Shown here one piece after another: positions 28,419 to 37,322 of a stretch of 64,000 nt of DNA. The stretch covers positions 1,860,001 through 1,924,000 of the forward strand of contig NZ_CP107989.1 in the NCBI RefSeq assembly GCF_041435015.1. Reading direction: 5' to 3'. Both the position numbers and the translations under genes were made by a program. Each line of letters starts with the position of its first letter. Within the stretch, counting starts at the first letter, position 1. The DNA comes from Streptomyces canus. GTDB taxonomy: Bacteria > Actinomycetota > Actinomycetes > Streptomycetales > Streptomycetaceae. A model generated the notes under the pieces. The model made no database searches. It saw only the letters and a program-made list of their open reading frames with translations, and was not told where the DNA came from.

Positions 28419-28961
28419 CTATCGCCCCATCGGTATCTCGAAGTGGACGACGCCGCTCGCGCCGCCCGTGGTCTCGCGTTCGTCGTGGACGACCTTGCCG
28501 AGCGTGCGCCAGAAGGGTTCGGCGCCCGGGACCGCGGGGTCGGTGTGCAGATACACGGAGCGGTAGCCGCCGTCGGCGGTCGCGAAGGCGAGCAGCTCGT
28601 CGACCAGGCGGCGCGCGAGGCCGCGCCTGCGGTGCTCGGGGCGGACGTAGATCCGGCGCAGCTGGGCGGTCTCGCCGGAGGGGTAGCGCTCGGCCAGCTC
28701 GCGCGGGTTCGGCGGGTGGGCGGGGCCGCGGGAGTCGAGGGCGGCGGTGGCCACGACGGTCCCGTCCTGCGGGGCGAGGGCGACAAGGAGGGTGTGGCGG
28801 GCCGGGACGAGATAGGCGGCGGCCGGGTCGATGATGTCGCCGTGCCAGCGCGGCACGTACCCGGTTCCGAAGTCGCGGTAGACGGTGTCGAGCATCACGG
28901 CTCGCGCACCTCCGAGGTCGTCCGGGCACGCGGCCCTGATGCTGTAGTTATGCACTTGCAC
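28419..28961 (-). CDS. GNAT family N-acetyltransferase at the head of the ABC operon
   Basis: A 180-residue acetyltransferase. The acetyl-CoA loop is RPEHRRRGLARRLVDELL near residue 107, preceded by AQLRRIYV, which is standard for GNAT strand 4/helix 3. The start codon is GTG (GTG CAA GTG CAT). It opens the operon for the binding protein and permease, and is divergent from the CooC/MinD-like ATPase gene with a 110-bp intergenic region. It may modify the transported ligand or protect the cell from it; not determinable. Confidence 0.82.
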   Translation of the reverse strand: MQVHNYSIRAACPDDLGGARAVMLDTVYRDFGTGYVPRWHGDIIDPAAAYLVPARHTLLVALAPQDGTVVATAALDSRGPAHPPNPRELAERYPSGETAQLRRIYVRPEHRRRGLARRLVDELLAFATADGGYRSVYLHTDPAVPGAEPFWRTLGKVVHDERETTGGASGVVHFEIPMGR

Positions 28962-29001
28962 ATCTTATGCATTAAGCCTTCCAGCTTGATCGCGGGGCGA
29001 T

Positions 29002-29031
29002 TTGACAGTGATCGAATGGACGCCATAGAAC
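29002..29031 (+). promoter_or_regulatory. Putative sigma-70-type promoter for the CooC/MinD-like ATPase gene
   Basis: TTGACA at 29002-29007 is followed after 18 bases by TAGAAC at 29026-29031, a good Streptomyces -10. Transcription would start near 29038, 34 bases ahead of the GTG start. Confidence 0.5.
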
Positions 29032-29040
29032 CTACCAACA

Positions 29041-29055
29041 TGACATCCATTTTCA
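29041..29055. promoter_or_regulatory. Possible Zur-type operator over the transcription start
   Basis: TGACATCCATTTTCA matches 12 of 15 positions of a TGAAAATCATTTTCA-like Zur box as known from Streptomyces. It overlaps the expected transcription start of the ATPase gene and lies close to a metal/peptide uptake operon. The right half is perfect, the left half poor. Confidence 0.35.
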
Positions 29056-29071
29056 AAAAGGTGGAGCGGTA

Positions 29072-30028
29072 GTGCGTATCGCGTTCGTCGGCAAGGGCGG
29101 CAGCGGCAAGACCACCCTGTCGGCGCTCTTCTCCCGCCAACTGGCCCGTTCCGGCGCACCGGTGCTGGCCGTGGACGGCGACATCAACCAGCATCTCGCC
29201 GAGGCGCTGGGCCACGACGGCGACGACCTGGGTGCCCCTCCGCTGGGCGCGCACATGGCCGACATCAAGGACTACCTGCGCGGCGCCAACCCGCGCATCG
29301 CCTCCCGCGAGGCGATGATCAAGACGACCCCGCCGGGCCGCGGCTCACGTCTGCTTCGGCTGCTGGGCGATGACGAACTGCACGCCAGACACGTCCGGCG
29401 GGTGGGTGACGTCCCGCTGATGGTGACGGGCGAGTTCGACGAGAGCGATCTCGGCGTGGCCTGCTACCACTCCAAGCTGGGCGGGGTGGAGCTGTACCTC
29501 AACCACCTGGTCGACGGCCCCGGCGAGTACGTCGTCGTCGACATGACGGCCGGCGCGGACGCGTTCGCCTCGGGCCTGTTCACCCGCTTCGACCTGACCT
29601 TCCTGGTGGCCGAACCCACCCGCAAGGGCGTCTCGGTCTACCGCCAGTACCGGGACCACGCACGGGAGTTCGGGGTCCGGATCGCCGTGATCGGCAACAA
29701 GGTGACCGGCGAGGACGACCTCCTCTTCCTCAAGGAACATGTCGGCGACGACCTGTTGACCCACCTGGTCCACTCGTCCTGGGTTCGCGCCGCCGAACAG
29801 GGCCGGAATGCAGGTGACTTGGGCAGTCTGGAGCCCCACAACCGGCACGCCCTGACGATCCTGCGCGAGGCCGTCGACTCCCACCCCCGCGACTGGTCGG
29901 CGCTCCACCACCACGCGGTCGAGTTCCACTTGCGCAACGCCCGCTCCTGGGCGAACGAGGCGACCGGCCTCGATCTCGCGGCCCAGGTGGACCCGGGCTT
30001 CGTACCGGGTCCCGCCTCCCTCGGCTGA
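29072..30028 (+). CDS. CooC/MinD-like P-loop ATPase (SIMIBI class)
   Basis: A 318-residue ATPase of the MinD/ParA/CooC group. The deviant Walker A with signature lysine is at the N-terminus (VGKGGSGKTTLSALF, residues 6-20), DGDIN is the switch-I-like site, and VVVDMTAGAD near residue 155 is the Walker B region. CooC-type members insert nickel into CO dehydrogenase; others act as chromosome or metallo-enzyme maturation factors. No CO dehydrogenase is nearby. The GTG start follows GGTGGAG. It forms an operon with an SCO5389-like gene 45 bp downstream. Confidence 0.88.
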   Translation: MRIAFVGKGGSGKTTLSALFSRQLARSGAPVLAVDGDINQHLAEALGHDGDDLGAPPLGAHMADIKDYLRGANPRIASREAMIKTTPPGRGSRLLRLLGDDELHARHVRRVGDVPLMVTGEFDESDLGVACYHSKLGGVELYLNHLVDGPGEYVVVDMTAGADAFASGLFTRFDLTFLVAEPTRKGVSVYRQYRDHAREFGVRIAVIGNKVTGEDDLLFLKEHVGDDLLTHLVHSSWVRAAEQGRNAGDLGSLEPHNRHALTILREAVDSHPRDWSALHHHAVEFHLRNARSWANEATGLDLAAQVDPGFVPGPASLG

Positions 30029-30073
30029 CCCCCTCCTTTCAGATCACGACAACAGGACAGGAACCCCCCTCAC

Positions 30074-30466
30074 ATGTCTCTCGACGTCTCCCCCAAGCTC
30101 CTCGCCGAAGCCGAACAGGGCGACATCCGCGAGGAGGACTTCGTGGCCACGGTCCGCACGTCCCTCCCCTACGCCTACGACCTGATCGCCTCCCTGGCCA
30201 CTGAACTGCGCGACGGCACGGTGGAGTTCACCGACAACCAGACCCCTCCCCCGTCCGAGCGGGAACGCGGCCAACTCCTGCGCGCCCTCGCCAGCGACGC
30301 CATCCGCGGCAGCCTGGAACGCCACTTCGGCGTGGCCCTGGCCTTCCAGAACTGCCACCGGGTGGCGGCGTTCCGCCCCGAGTCCCTGGACAGCGAGGCA
30401 TACGCCCGCTTCACGTCGGTGCGCTCGCAGGTGCTGAACCAGTCGCCGGAGTTCAGGGACTGCTGA
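30074..30466 (+). CDS. SCO5389 family protein of unknown function
   Basis: A 130-residue small protein starting MSLDVSPKLL and ending in a variable tail. The central NQTPPPSERERGQLLRALASDAIRG and HFGVALAFQNCHRVA blocks are those of the actinobacterial SCO5389 family as I remember it. No membrane segment, signal peptide or metal motif is visible. It follows the CooC/MinD-like ATPase and is probably co-transcribed with it. No function is known. Confidence 0.75.
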   Translation: MSLDVSPKLLAEAEQGDIREEDFVATVRTSLPYAYDLIASLATELRDGTVEFTDNQTPPPSERERGQLLRALASDAIRGSLERHFGVALAFQNCHRVAAFRPESLDSEAYARFTSVRSQVLNQSPEFRDC

Positions 30467-30905
30467 GAACCCCGCGAGCGGACTGCCATGCTCGCGCCCA
30501 CTCGACGCCCGTGGGGTCGAGTGGACGCGGCCGGTCTTCGCAACCGTGGCCGAGGATCACAGCAGGCGAGCGGACGTCGGGAACGGGTGGGCCACGATCT
30601 CCGACCCGCCCCCGTCGTCCACCAACGCGAGGCGGTGGCGGACGGCGGGGCGGGGGCTGAGCGGAATCGTCCCGCGCGGCCCCATGTCCGTCGGCACTCC
30701 GGCTGTCCCGGATCCCACGGAGGTCCTGGAGGAGGTCCGCGGGTTCTGATCCCAGATGGATCTTCAGCGAGTCGGTACCGGCGATCTGGACCGTCCGCCG
30801 ACGCGCTCGGCCGATGGTCAGCTCGGTCGTCCCGATGATTCCGACCAGGCGGCTGACCACCTCGCCGTACTCCTCGATGGGGAAGGCACGGATGTGCTGT
30901 CCCTG
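30467..30905. other. Region without an intact gene
   Basis: No convincing start, ribosome site or family match is seen. On the minus strand a stretch near 30705-30885 reads without stops as EEYGEVVSRLVGIIGTTELT and onward, which looks non-random, but I cannot assign it. It precedes a helicase remnant, so the whole block may be decayed DNA. Confidence 0.4.
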
Positions 30906-31379
30906 CGCGGCCGAGCTCCGGTCGGTGCGGCCTCGGGCGTCCATGAGGCTGAACTCGATGCTCTCGTCACCCAGGTGCGGGCGTGGATGGATGCGGGCGT
31001 GGGCGCCGGAGAGATAGGAGTCAGCGCCCGGTTCAAGAAGTCATGTGTGAAGACGGTGGCCCACCTGAAGGCTGCCGGCCTCCCCTCCATACCGCTGTGT
31101 GCCGTCGGCACCGCGGGCGAAGCGGAAGCCGTCCGGGTCGGGACCATGCACTCGTTCAAAGTTCTGGAGTTCCGCTGCGTCGCTGTCGTCGGCGTCAACG
31201 GGGACGCACTGCCGTTCCTGAAACCGGTCACGCCTGCCGACATGGACCCCCAGCAGCACGAGGCGAACATGATGTCCGAGCGCTGCCTGCTGTTCGTGGC
31301 CTGCACGAGGGCCCGCGACAGTCTGTACGTGTCCTGGTCCGGGAATCCGAGCCCGTTCCTGACAGAGGCGGGTGTGTGA
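30906..31379 (+). pseudogene. C-terminal remnant of a UvrD/Rep-type DNA helicase
   Basis: The frame carries the last part of a superfamily-1 helicase: ALVTQVRAWMDAGVGAGEIGV (motif IV region), MHSFKVLEFRCVAVVGVN (motif V, with Val where KGLEF has Gly) and RCLLFVACTRARDSLYVSWSG (motif VI, the Arg finger TRARD). The Walker A and B motifs and several hundred N-terminal residues are absent, so it is a decayed fragment. It lies directly upstream, convergent with a DUF262/HNH nuclease gene, and may be a leftover of a larger defence or mobile cassette. Confidence 0.75.
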
Positions 31380-31404
31380 AGCGGCGGGCCCGCCGGGCGA
31401 CCAC

Positions 31405-33330
31405 TTACCGAATGCTCTGCAAGAGTTGCCCGGTGGCCGTAACGGTCCAGAACGACCATCCATTGCGGTTCGGATTGACGTGCGGGTTGAGGGCCCGTAC
31501 CAAGGCAACCGCCGCCCCACTGGGTGTCTCGTACTCGCCTCGGCCGGGACCGGAGGGGATCGTCAGGGTGCGGGACGACGGGTCGTAGTAAGCATCCACA
31601 CGCCGTCCTTCGTAGATCGCGTGGATCTCGACGCCCTGCTCCGTGCGGAGTTCTTGAACTCCCGCTCCGACAAGCGTGGGTGCGGCTGGATCCTCTGCGA
31701 TCACTTCCTCGTCGGCAGGCAGTTCGTCGGTGTCCGGGTGGGCGGCTTGCCCGGCGTAGGAGGGAAGTCCCAACAACTCGTTGAGGACGTCAGCCAGCAA
31801 GTGCCTGCGCCCGGCCAGAAAGTCGGGGAACCGTTCCAGGGACCGCAGCTCGGGATCCTCCGGAATCCACTGTTCGGCCAGGCGCTCACCCGCAATCCCC
31901 GCCATGTACTCGGCTGGGAGCTTCGAGGAGATCATCTTGTTCGTCTGACCGGTGACGAAGGCCAGGTTGGCGAGACTGTTCCACTCCTCCTTCGCGTACA
32001 CCGGCTGGACCCGGGCGCGGGGGAACACGTGGTGGAACTCGATCTTGGCCCCGCTGTTCATCGGCTGGTCACTGATGGCGATGTTGGTCGCCCAGTCCCG
32101 CGCCCTGCCCCGCAGCGCGGCGATGTAGAGCAGCTTGAAGAAGGGATGCGTGGAGTACTTCTGCTCCAGATCCCTCGCCTGAAGCGGGCTGTCCACGGAC
32201 CGGGTGCCGGAGGCGCGTCGGATGAGTTCGGTGAACAGGCCCTCTCCTTCACGCGTCCTGATCAGCCTGGCCTCCGCGTCCAGCTTGCCCTCGACCTGGA
32301 GCGAGTAGTGGCTGAAGCCCATCGCTGTGTACACCCACCGGCGCAGCAACTGGGCTTCGCCGGCACGTAGCTTGCCGTCCCGGTGGTGCAGCAGCAGGGC
32401 CGGCACGATGGTGACATTCGGCGACGAGAGGATCTCGGAACGGGGGATCGAGCACTCTCCCCGCAGGAAGTCGACGGCGAAGCGCAACGCTCGCTCGGTG
32501 GCCTGCCACGCCTCCTTCAGCGCAGCTTCGTCCACGTCCGCGCCGATGAGCTTGATGTGATGAGCGCCGGTTCCCGACAGGAGGCTCATGAGGCGGAGCA
32601 CGGCCTCCCTGTTCAGAGCGAAGTTGCTGTCCTGGAGCTCTTGGTGGAAGGCGTCCATGGTGTCCAGGCCTTCGGACCAACGGGCAGCGATGGCGCTGTA
32701 CACGAGATCACCCTTGGACAGCCGCCGACCGCCCTTGTTGAGCCGGGCGAAGAGTTCAGCCACCTCCTCGTAGTCGTCGGACTCGTAGGTGATCACAGCG
32801 ATCTGGTGATTCCGGATGTTGTTCACCTTTTGCATCCGCTGTGTCCACTCGTGGAAGTGCGGATCGTCGAGCGGTACTCCAGCCTTGAGCAGGACTTGGT
32901 AGAACTGCGTGTTCTCCTGCAACAGAGTCGATACGGGGAACAGCAGCGGGTCCTTGCGCTGGACCGCGCTCGGATTGACGAACTCCTCGGTGCGCACGTC
33001 GAAACGCAGATCGATGAGACGGCCGTCCGCCTTGGACTCCGGTCGGCAGACCCAGGCAAGGGACGTCAGCCGCTGTTGGCCGTCCAGCAGGTACAGGGGT
33101 TGGTGCGTGGACTTGGCGGCCTGGACCACGGCAGCGGTCTTGAAGGGGACCGTCAGGTTGGTCTTCCAGAGCAGCAGAGCGCCTACCGGGTACCCCCGGT
33201 AAAGGGAGTCGAAGAGGTCGCGCACATCGGGCCTCATCCAGACGAAGTCCCGCTGGATGGAGGGGATGACGACCCTGCCGTTCAGCAGATCCTCCACCTG
33301 GGAAATGATCTTCTCGTTCGCCAGCCCCAT
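31405..33330 (-). CDS. DUF262/DUF1524 (HNH) protein, GmrSD-like type IV restriction nuclease
   Basis: A 641-residue protein. The DUF262 domain (residues about 5-230) has the family's IPSIQRDFVW and YLLDGQQRLTSL motifs, the latter tied to ParB-like NTP binding. DUF1524 follows at about 400-530 with an HNH-type core (EFHHVFPRARVQ, then NSLANLAF). The last 70 residues (YYDPSSRTLTIPSG to the end) resemble a DUF4357/RAMA module. GmrSD-like enzymes cut modified phage DNA. G+C is lower than in the neighbours, which suggests transfer. The ATG at 33330 (MGLANEK) was preferred to an upstream in-frame start. Confidence 0.85.
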   Translation of the reverse strand: MGLANEKIISQVEDLLNGRVVIPSIQRDFVWMRPDVRDLFDSLYRGYPVGALLLWKTNLTVPFKTAAVVQAAKSTHQPLYLLDGQQRLTSLAWVCRPESKADGRLIDLRFDVRTEEFVNPSAVQRKDPLLFPVSTLLQENTQFYQVLLKAGVPLDDPHFHEWTQRMQKVNNIRNHQIAVITYESDDYEEVAELFARLNKGGRRLSKGDLVYSAIAARWSEGLDTMDAFHQELQDSNFALNREAVLRLMSLLSGTGAHHIKLIGADVDEAALKEAWQATERALRFAVDFLRGECSIPRSEILSSPNVTIVPALLLHHRDGKLRAGEAQLLRRWVYTAMGFSHYSLQVEGKLDAEARLIRTREGEGLFTELIRRASGTRSVDSPLQARDLEQKYSTHPFFKLLYIAALRGRARDWATNIAISDQPMNSGAKIEFHHVFPRARVQPVYAKEEWNSLANLAFVTGQTNKMISSKLPAEYMAGIAGERLAEQWIPEDPELRSLERFPDFLAGRRHLLADVLNELLGLPSYAGQAAHPDTDELPADEEVIAEDPAAPTLVGAGVQELRTEQGVEIHAIYEGRRVDAYYDPSSRTLTIPSGPGRGEYETPSGAAVALVRALNPHVNPNRNGWSFWTVTATGQLLQSIR

Positions 33331-33433
33331 GCCGTCCCCAACCTGCGAGTGCTGTAAGAGAGACACGATATCCACTCGTGGAACGGGCCACCGAATTGCT
33401 TGGACTCTTCGACGGTCCCTGCACAAAGCAGGC

Positions 33434-33471
33434 GCGCGGTGGGCGCGGTTACGTGACCGCGCCCACCGCGC
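33434..33471 (-). terminator. Very strong hairpin downstream of the EF-G paralogue
   Basis: A perfect 16-bp stem (GCGCGGTGGGCGCGGT / ACCGCGCCCACCGCGC) with a 6-base loop lies 20 bases after the stop of the EF-G-like gene. It would also shield the divergent DUF262 gene from read-through. Confidence 0.85.
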
Positions 33472-33491
33472 CTCCGAGGCTCGCAGGCCGG

Positions 33492-35528
33492 CTACCGCCG
33501 GGCCACCGCCTCGGCGGGAGCCGGCGCGTAGCCCGTCGGACGGGCCGTGAAGGTGCCGCGGCCCTGGGTGCGGCTGCGCAACCTCGTCGCGTAGCCGAAG
33601 AGTTCGGCCAGGGGCACGGTCGCCGTGACGACCGCCGAGCCGCCGCGCGTGACCGAGCCCGAGACCCGGCCGCGGCGTGCGGCGAGGTCGCCGAGCACCG
33701 CGCCGACGGCGTCCTCGGGGACGGTGACCGTCACCTCGACGACCGGCTCCAGGAGGACCATCGCGCAGGCGCGCAGGGCCTCCCGGAGACCGAACCGGCC
33801 CGCCGTGCGGAAGGCCGTGTCCGAGGAGTCCTTCACATGGGTCGACCCGTCGGTGAGCGTGACCCGCAGCCCGGTCACCTGGTGCCCGCCGAGAGGGCCC
33901 TCGGCCAGGGCATCCCGGCAGCCGGCCTCGACCGCGCGGGCGTACTCCTGCGGGACGCGCCCGCCGACGACGGCCGAGCGGAACTCGAACCCTTCGGCCG
34001 ACGGCTCCACGTCGAGCACGACATGCGCGAACTGCCCCGCCCCGCCGTCCTGTTTGACGTGCCGGAAGACCGACCCGGACACCCCGCGTCCGACCGTCTC
34101 GCGGTAACTCACCCTCGGACGGCCGACGTTGAGGGTCAGGCCATGCTCGCGCCGCACCTTCTCCACAGCGACCTCCAGATGCAGTTCACCCATGCCCGAG
34201 AGCAGGGTCTGACCGGTCTCGACGTCCGTGCGGACACCGAGCGACGGGTCCTCCTCGGCCAGTCGGGCGAGCGCCGAGGCCAACCGGTCGGTGTCGACGG
34301 ACCGCTCCGCCTCGACCGCCACCGACACGACCGGCTCCGCCACACCAGCCGGTTCGAGCACGAGCGGGGCGTCCGGCGCGCACAGGGTCGAGCCGGCGCG
34401 GGCCGACTTCAGCCCGACGACGGCGATGATGTCGCCGGCGACCGCCCGTTCCAACTGGGCGTGCCGGTCGGCCTGTACGCGCAGGATCCGCCCGATGCGC
34501 TCGGTGCGCCGCGCGCCCGCGTCCCACACCGTGGCTCCCTTCTCGATCGTTCCCGAGTACACGCGTACGTACGTCAGCCGTCCCGTCGGGGTGGCGTTCA
34601 CCTTGAACGCCAGTGCCGCGAAGGGCGCCGCCGGGTCGCAGGGCCGCTCCTCGCCGTTCTCACCACGTACGGCGGGCACGTCGAGCGGCGACGGCAGATA
34701 TGCCACGACGGCGTCCAGCAGCGGTTCGACGCCGCGGTTGCGGTAGGCCGAGCCGCACAGGACGACCACGCCGTCGCCGCTGCGGGTGAGGTCCCGCAGG
34801 GCGGCGGTGAGGGTGCCGGCGGAGAGGGTCTCCCGGTCGCAGAACTCCTCCAGGGCAGCCGGGTGGCGTTCGGCGACCGCTTCCTCCAGCAGCCGACGTC
34901 GCCGTAGGGCCTCCTCACGCAGACCGTCCGGCACGGGTCCCTCGTCGGCAGTGTTGGTGTCGTCAGCCCAGGTCAGCGCCCGCATCCTCAGCAGATCGAC
35001 GACTCCGGTGAAGCCGTCCTCGCTGCCGATGGGCAACTGCACGACCAGCGGGGCCGGATGCAGCCGCCGCCGGATCGACTCGACGGCCGTGTCCAGGTCG
35101 GCGCCCGCGCGGTCCAGCTTGTTGACGAACGCGATCCTCGGCACACCGTGCCGGTCCGCCTGCCGCCACACCGATTCGCTCTGCGGCTCCACGCCCGCGA
35201 CCGCGTCGAACACCGCGACCGCCCCGTCCAGCACCCTGAGCGAGCGCTCCACCTCGTCGGCGAAGTCGACGTGCCCCGGGGTGTCGATCAGATTGAGGCG
35301 ATGTCCGTCCCACGCGCAGCTCACGGCCGCGGCGAAGATGGTGATGCCGCGGTCCCGCTCCTGCGGGTCGAAGTCGGTGACGGTGGTGCCGTCGTGGACC
35401 TCGCCACGCTTGTGCGTGGTTCCGGTGGCGAACAGGATCCGCTCGGTGACGGTGGTCTTGCCCGCGTCGACGTGGGCGAGGATCCCGAGATTGCGGACGG
35501 CGAGCGGGTTGGGGTTGTTGGTGCGCAC
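33492..35528 (-). CDS. Elongation factor G paralogue
   Basis: A 678-residue translational GTPase with all five G motifs: AHVDAGKTT (G1), RGITI (G2), DTPGH (G3), NKLD (G4) and CGSAY (G5). Domains II-V follow, with GMGELHLEV in domain III and the C-terminal RGTF region. It is isolated from the rpsL-rpsG-fusA-tuf operon, so it is the second EF-G of Streptomyces (the S. coelicolor SCO6589 type). Possible roles are an alternative elongation/recycling factor or protection of ribosomes from an antibiotic. The GTG start has GAAAGG 8 bases upstream. Confidence 0.93.
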   Translation of the reverse strand: MRTNNPNPLAVRNLGILAHVDAGKTTVTERILFATGTTHKRGEVHDGTTVTDFDPQERDRGITIFAAAVSCAWDGHRLNLIDTPGHVDFADEVERSLRVLDGAVAVFDAVAGVEPQSESVWRQADRHGVPRIAFVNKLDRAGADLDTAVESIRRRLHPAPLVVQLPIGSEDGFTGVVDLLRMRALTWADDTNTADEGPVPDGLREEALRRRRLLEEAVAERHPAALEEFCDRETLSAGTLTAALRDLTRSGDGVVVLCGSAYRNRGVEPLLDAVVAYLPSPLDVPAVRGENGEERPCDPAAPFAALAFKVNATPTGRLTYVRVYSGTIEKGATVWDAGARRTERIGRILRVQADRHAQLERAVAGDIIAVVGLKSARAGSTLCAPDAPLVLEPAGVAEPVVSVAVEAERSVDTDRLASALARLAEEDPSLGVRTDVETGQTLLSGMGELHLEVAVEKVRREHGLTLNVGRPRVSYRETVGRGVSGSVFRHVKQDGGAGQFAHVVLDVEPSAEGFEFRSAVVGGRVPQEYARAVEAGCRDALAEGPLGGHQVTGLRVTLTDGSTHVKDSSDTAFRTAGRFGLREALRACAMVLLEPVVEVTVTVPEDAVGAVLGDLAARRGRVSGSVTRGGSAVVTATVPLAELFGYATRLRSRTQGRGTFTARPTGYAPAPAEAVARR

Positions 35529-35828
35529 GGCCCATGGCCTTTCGGGTGCTGTGATGACAGGGCTGCGCAATGACCCGTACGACGACATGACGGCACGTCA
35601 CATACGTGTGCTACGGCGGTGCTTGACCGTTCAGACAGTCGTCACGGGTGTCCGGAGCCGGCCGCGCAGCGGGCACCGGAGGGTCGAGGACACGAGGATC
35701 ACGTCGTACGACGTCCGGGGGACGGCGACAGCTGTGCGCACGCACATGGCCGTACTCCCCTCACTCGTCGTTCCTGGTCATGGCGAGTGTAGGGAGCCGG
35801 CCAGTTCGGCGCACGGGGATTTCCGCGA
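35529..35828. other. Intergenic region between EF-G paralogue and serine hydrolase
   Basis: About 300 bp upstream of the EF-G paralogue. No gene is supported. It should contain its promoter and leader, with a possible cis-acting leader because of its length; no clear hairpin-terminator pair was recognised. Confidence 0.4.
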
Positions 35829-36941
35829 TCAGCGGAGCAGCCCCTGGAGTCCGTCGTAGGCGGACATGACGAGGTCCAACCCCCGGGTGTCCTGGGCGGG
35901 TTCGCGCATCTGGTTGGTCGCGTACGCCACCACCATGCGGGCGTCGGGGTCGATCATGACGAGGGAGCCGCCCCAGCCGCCCCAGCCGAAGGTGTTGCCG
36001 AAGAGGCCGTAGCCCAGGCCGTACCGCTGCGCCATGCCGATCACGCGGTCCTCGCCGCTGAACTGCTCCTCCCGGGCCCGCCCGGCACCCGCCGCCGACA
36101 GCAGCCGTACGCCCCGGACCGTGCCTTCGCAGGCGAGCGCGGACTGGACGAGCGCGATGGAGCGGGCATTGCCGAACCCGCTGGCGGCGGGGATCTGGGC
36201 ACGCCGCCAGGCCACGCTGTTTCCGTCCCGGACGCGCAGGGCGGTCACAGTGGAGGGTGTCTCGTCGGGACCGGGGGTGGCGGCGCCCGCGGTGTAGTCC
36301 TCGTCCCGACCGGGCGGGGGGACCGTGAGGGCGACGCGGTGATCGTGTTCGGCGGAGAGTCCGATGTGGAAGTCGGCGTCGAGGGGGCCGGTCACCTCGT
36401 CGGCCAGGAACTCACCCACGGTGCGGCCGGTGATCCTGCGCAGGACCTCGCCGACCAGGAATCCCTGGGTGAGCGAGTGGTAGCCGGCCGCGGTGCCGGG
36501 CTCCCAGATCGGTGGCTGGGCGGCGAGCCGGGCGGTGGCGGAGGTCCAGTCGTAGATCTCCTCGACCGGGCCCTCCCAGTGGGGCAGTCCCGCGGTGTGC
36601 GAGAGCAGATGCCGTACCAGCACCTTCTCCTTGCCGGCGGCGGCGAACTCCTGCCAGTACCGGGCGACCGGGGCGTCCACGTCGAGCTCGCCGCGGTCGG
36701 CGAGGATCAGGGCGCACAGTGCCGTCATCGTCTTGGTCGTGGAGAAGACGTTGGTGAGCGTGTCCCGCTCCCACAGGGCCGTCCGGGCTGCGTCGGCGAA
36801 GCCGCCCCAGACGTCCACCACCGGTTCACCGTCCACGAAGACGGCCACGGATCCGCCGACATCCCCCTCGTCCAGCAGCGCTGCCAGCTTGTTGGGGACG
36901 GCGGAGAACAGATCGTCGTACGTGCCCTGGATGTCGGCCAT
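35829..36941 (-). CDS. Serine hydrolase, beta-lactamase/EstB-like esterase
   Basis: A 370-residue cytoplasmic member of the class C beta-lactamase fold. The nucleophile motif SxxK is S-T-T-K in VFSTTKTMTAL near residue 68, and the Tyr element is Y-H-S in AGYHSLTQGF near 160. FGWGGWGGSL near the C-terminus resembles the EstB-type W-G-G triad replacing KTG. No signal peptide. Likely an esterase with broad specificity, unrelated in context to its neighbours. Confidence 0.9.
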   Translation of the reverse strand: MADIQGTYDDLFSAVPNKLAALLDEGDVGGSVAVFVDGEPVVDVWGGFADAARTALWERDTLTNVFSTTKTMTALCALILADRGELDVDAPVARYWQEFAAAGKEKVLVRHLLSHTAGLPHWEGPVEEIYDWTSATARLAAQPPIWEPGTAAGYHSLTQGFLVGEVLRRITGRTVGEFLADEVTGPLDADFHIGLSAEHDHRVALTVPPPGRDEDYTAGAATPGPDETPSTVTALRVRDGNSVAWRRAQIPAASGFGNARSIALVQSALACEGTVRGVRLLSAAGAGRAREEQFSGEDRVIGMAQRYGLGYGLFGNTFGWGGWGGSLVMIDPDARMVVAYATNQMREPAQDTRGLDLVMSAYDGLQGLLR

Positions 36942-37013
36942 GCCGGGTATTGAGCCTCTGGCGGGCGGGCCGGGTCAAGCGAATTAAGGCGCGCCGGTCC
37001 GGCCGTAACGCGA

Positions 37014-37038
37014 AAGACCCCACGTGAAGTGGGGTCTT
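37014..37038 (-). terminator. Terminator of the tRNA-Leu gene
   Basis: AAGACCCCAC-GTGAA-GTGGGGTCTT forms a perfect 10-bp stem 14 bases beyond the tRNA 3' end, with AT-rich ends. It fits a Rho-independent terminator reading on the minus strand. Confidence 0.85.
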
Positions 37039-37051
37039 GCTGGTTGGTTGT

Positions 37052-37139
37052 TGGTGTCCGAGGGGGGACTTGAACCCCCACGCCCGATAAAGGGCACTAG
37101 CACCTCAAGCTAGCGCGTCTGCCATTCCGCCACCCGGAC
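37052..37139 (-). tRNA. tRNA-Leu, anticodon GAG
   Basis: The minus strand folds as a class II tRNA. Acceptor stem 5'-GTCCGGG pairs with CTCGGAC (one G-U); the anticodon arm CTAGC-TTGAGGT-GCTAG gives anticodon GAG; the variable arm GCCC-TTTATC-GGGC makes it a leucine tRNA; the T arm is GGGGGTTCAAGTCCCCC. Discriminator A and 3' CCA are encoded. It reads CUC/CUU codons. Confidence 0.95.
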
Positions 37140-37269
37140 CAGGTGTCTGCCGCCTTGACGGGGGTGTTCCCCGCGGCGACATGGACAACAATACCAAGCT
37201 TTCGGAGTGCCCTTCACCTGCATATCCGCCCTCCCCGAGTACCTCCGGGAGCCTCGCCAGGCCCCGTGA

Positions 37270-37290
37270 CGACAGTATTCTGTATACTGT
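37270..37290. promoter_or_regulatory. GntR-type operator, site 1 (PAS gene)
   Basis: CGACAG-TATT-CTGTAT followed by ACTGT; the inner ACAGTAT-N5-ATACTGT is a perfect inverted repeat. It lies 33 bases ahead of the PAS gene and matches operators at five other promoters of the oxalate island. Confidence 0.75.
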
Positions 37291-37322
37291 TGGCCACCAA
37301 ATGGCCCCTGTTCGGAGGCGAC

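Noticed and set aside
30705..30885. Minus-strand coding fragment upstream of the helicase remnant
   Set aside because: The reading looks non-random but I could not link it to any family and no start or ribosome site is evident.
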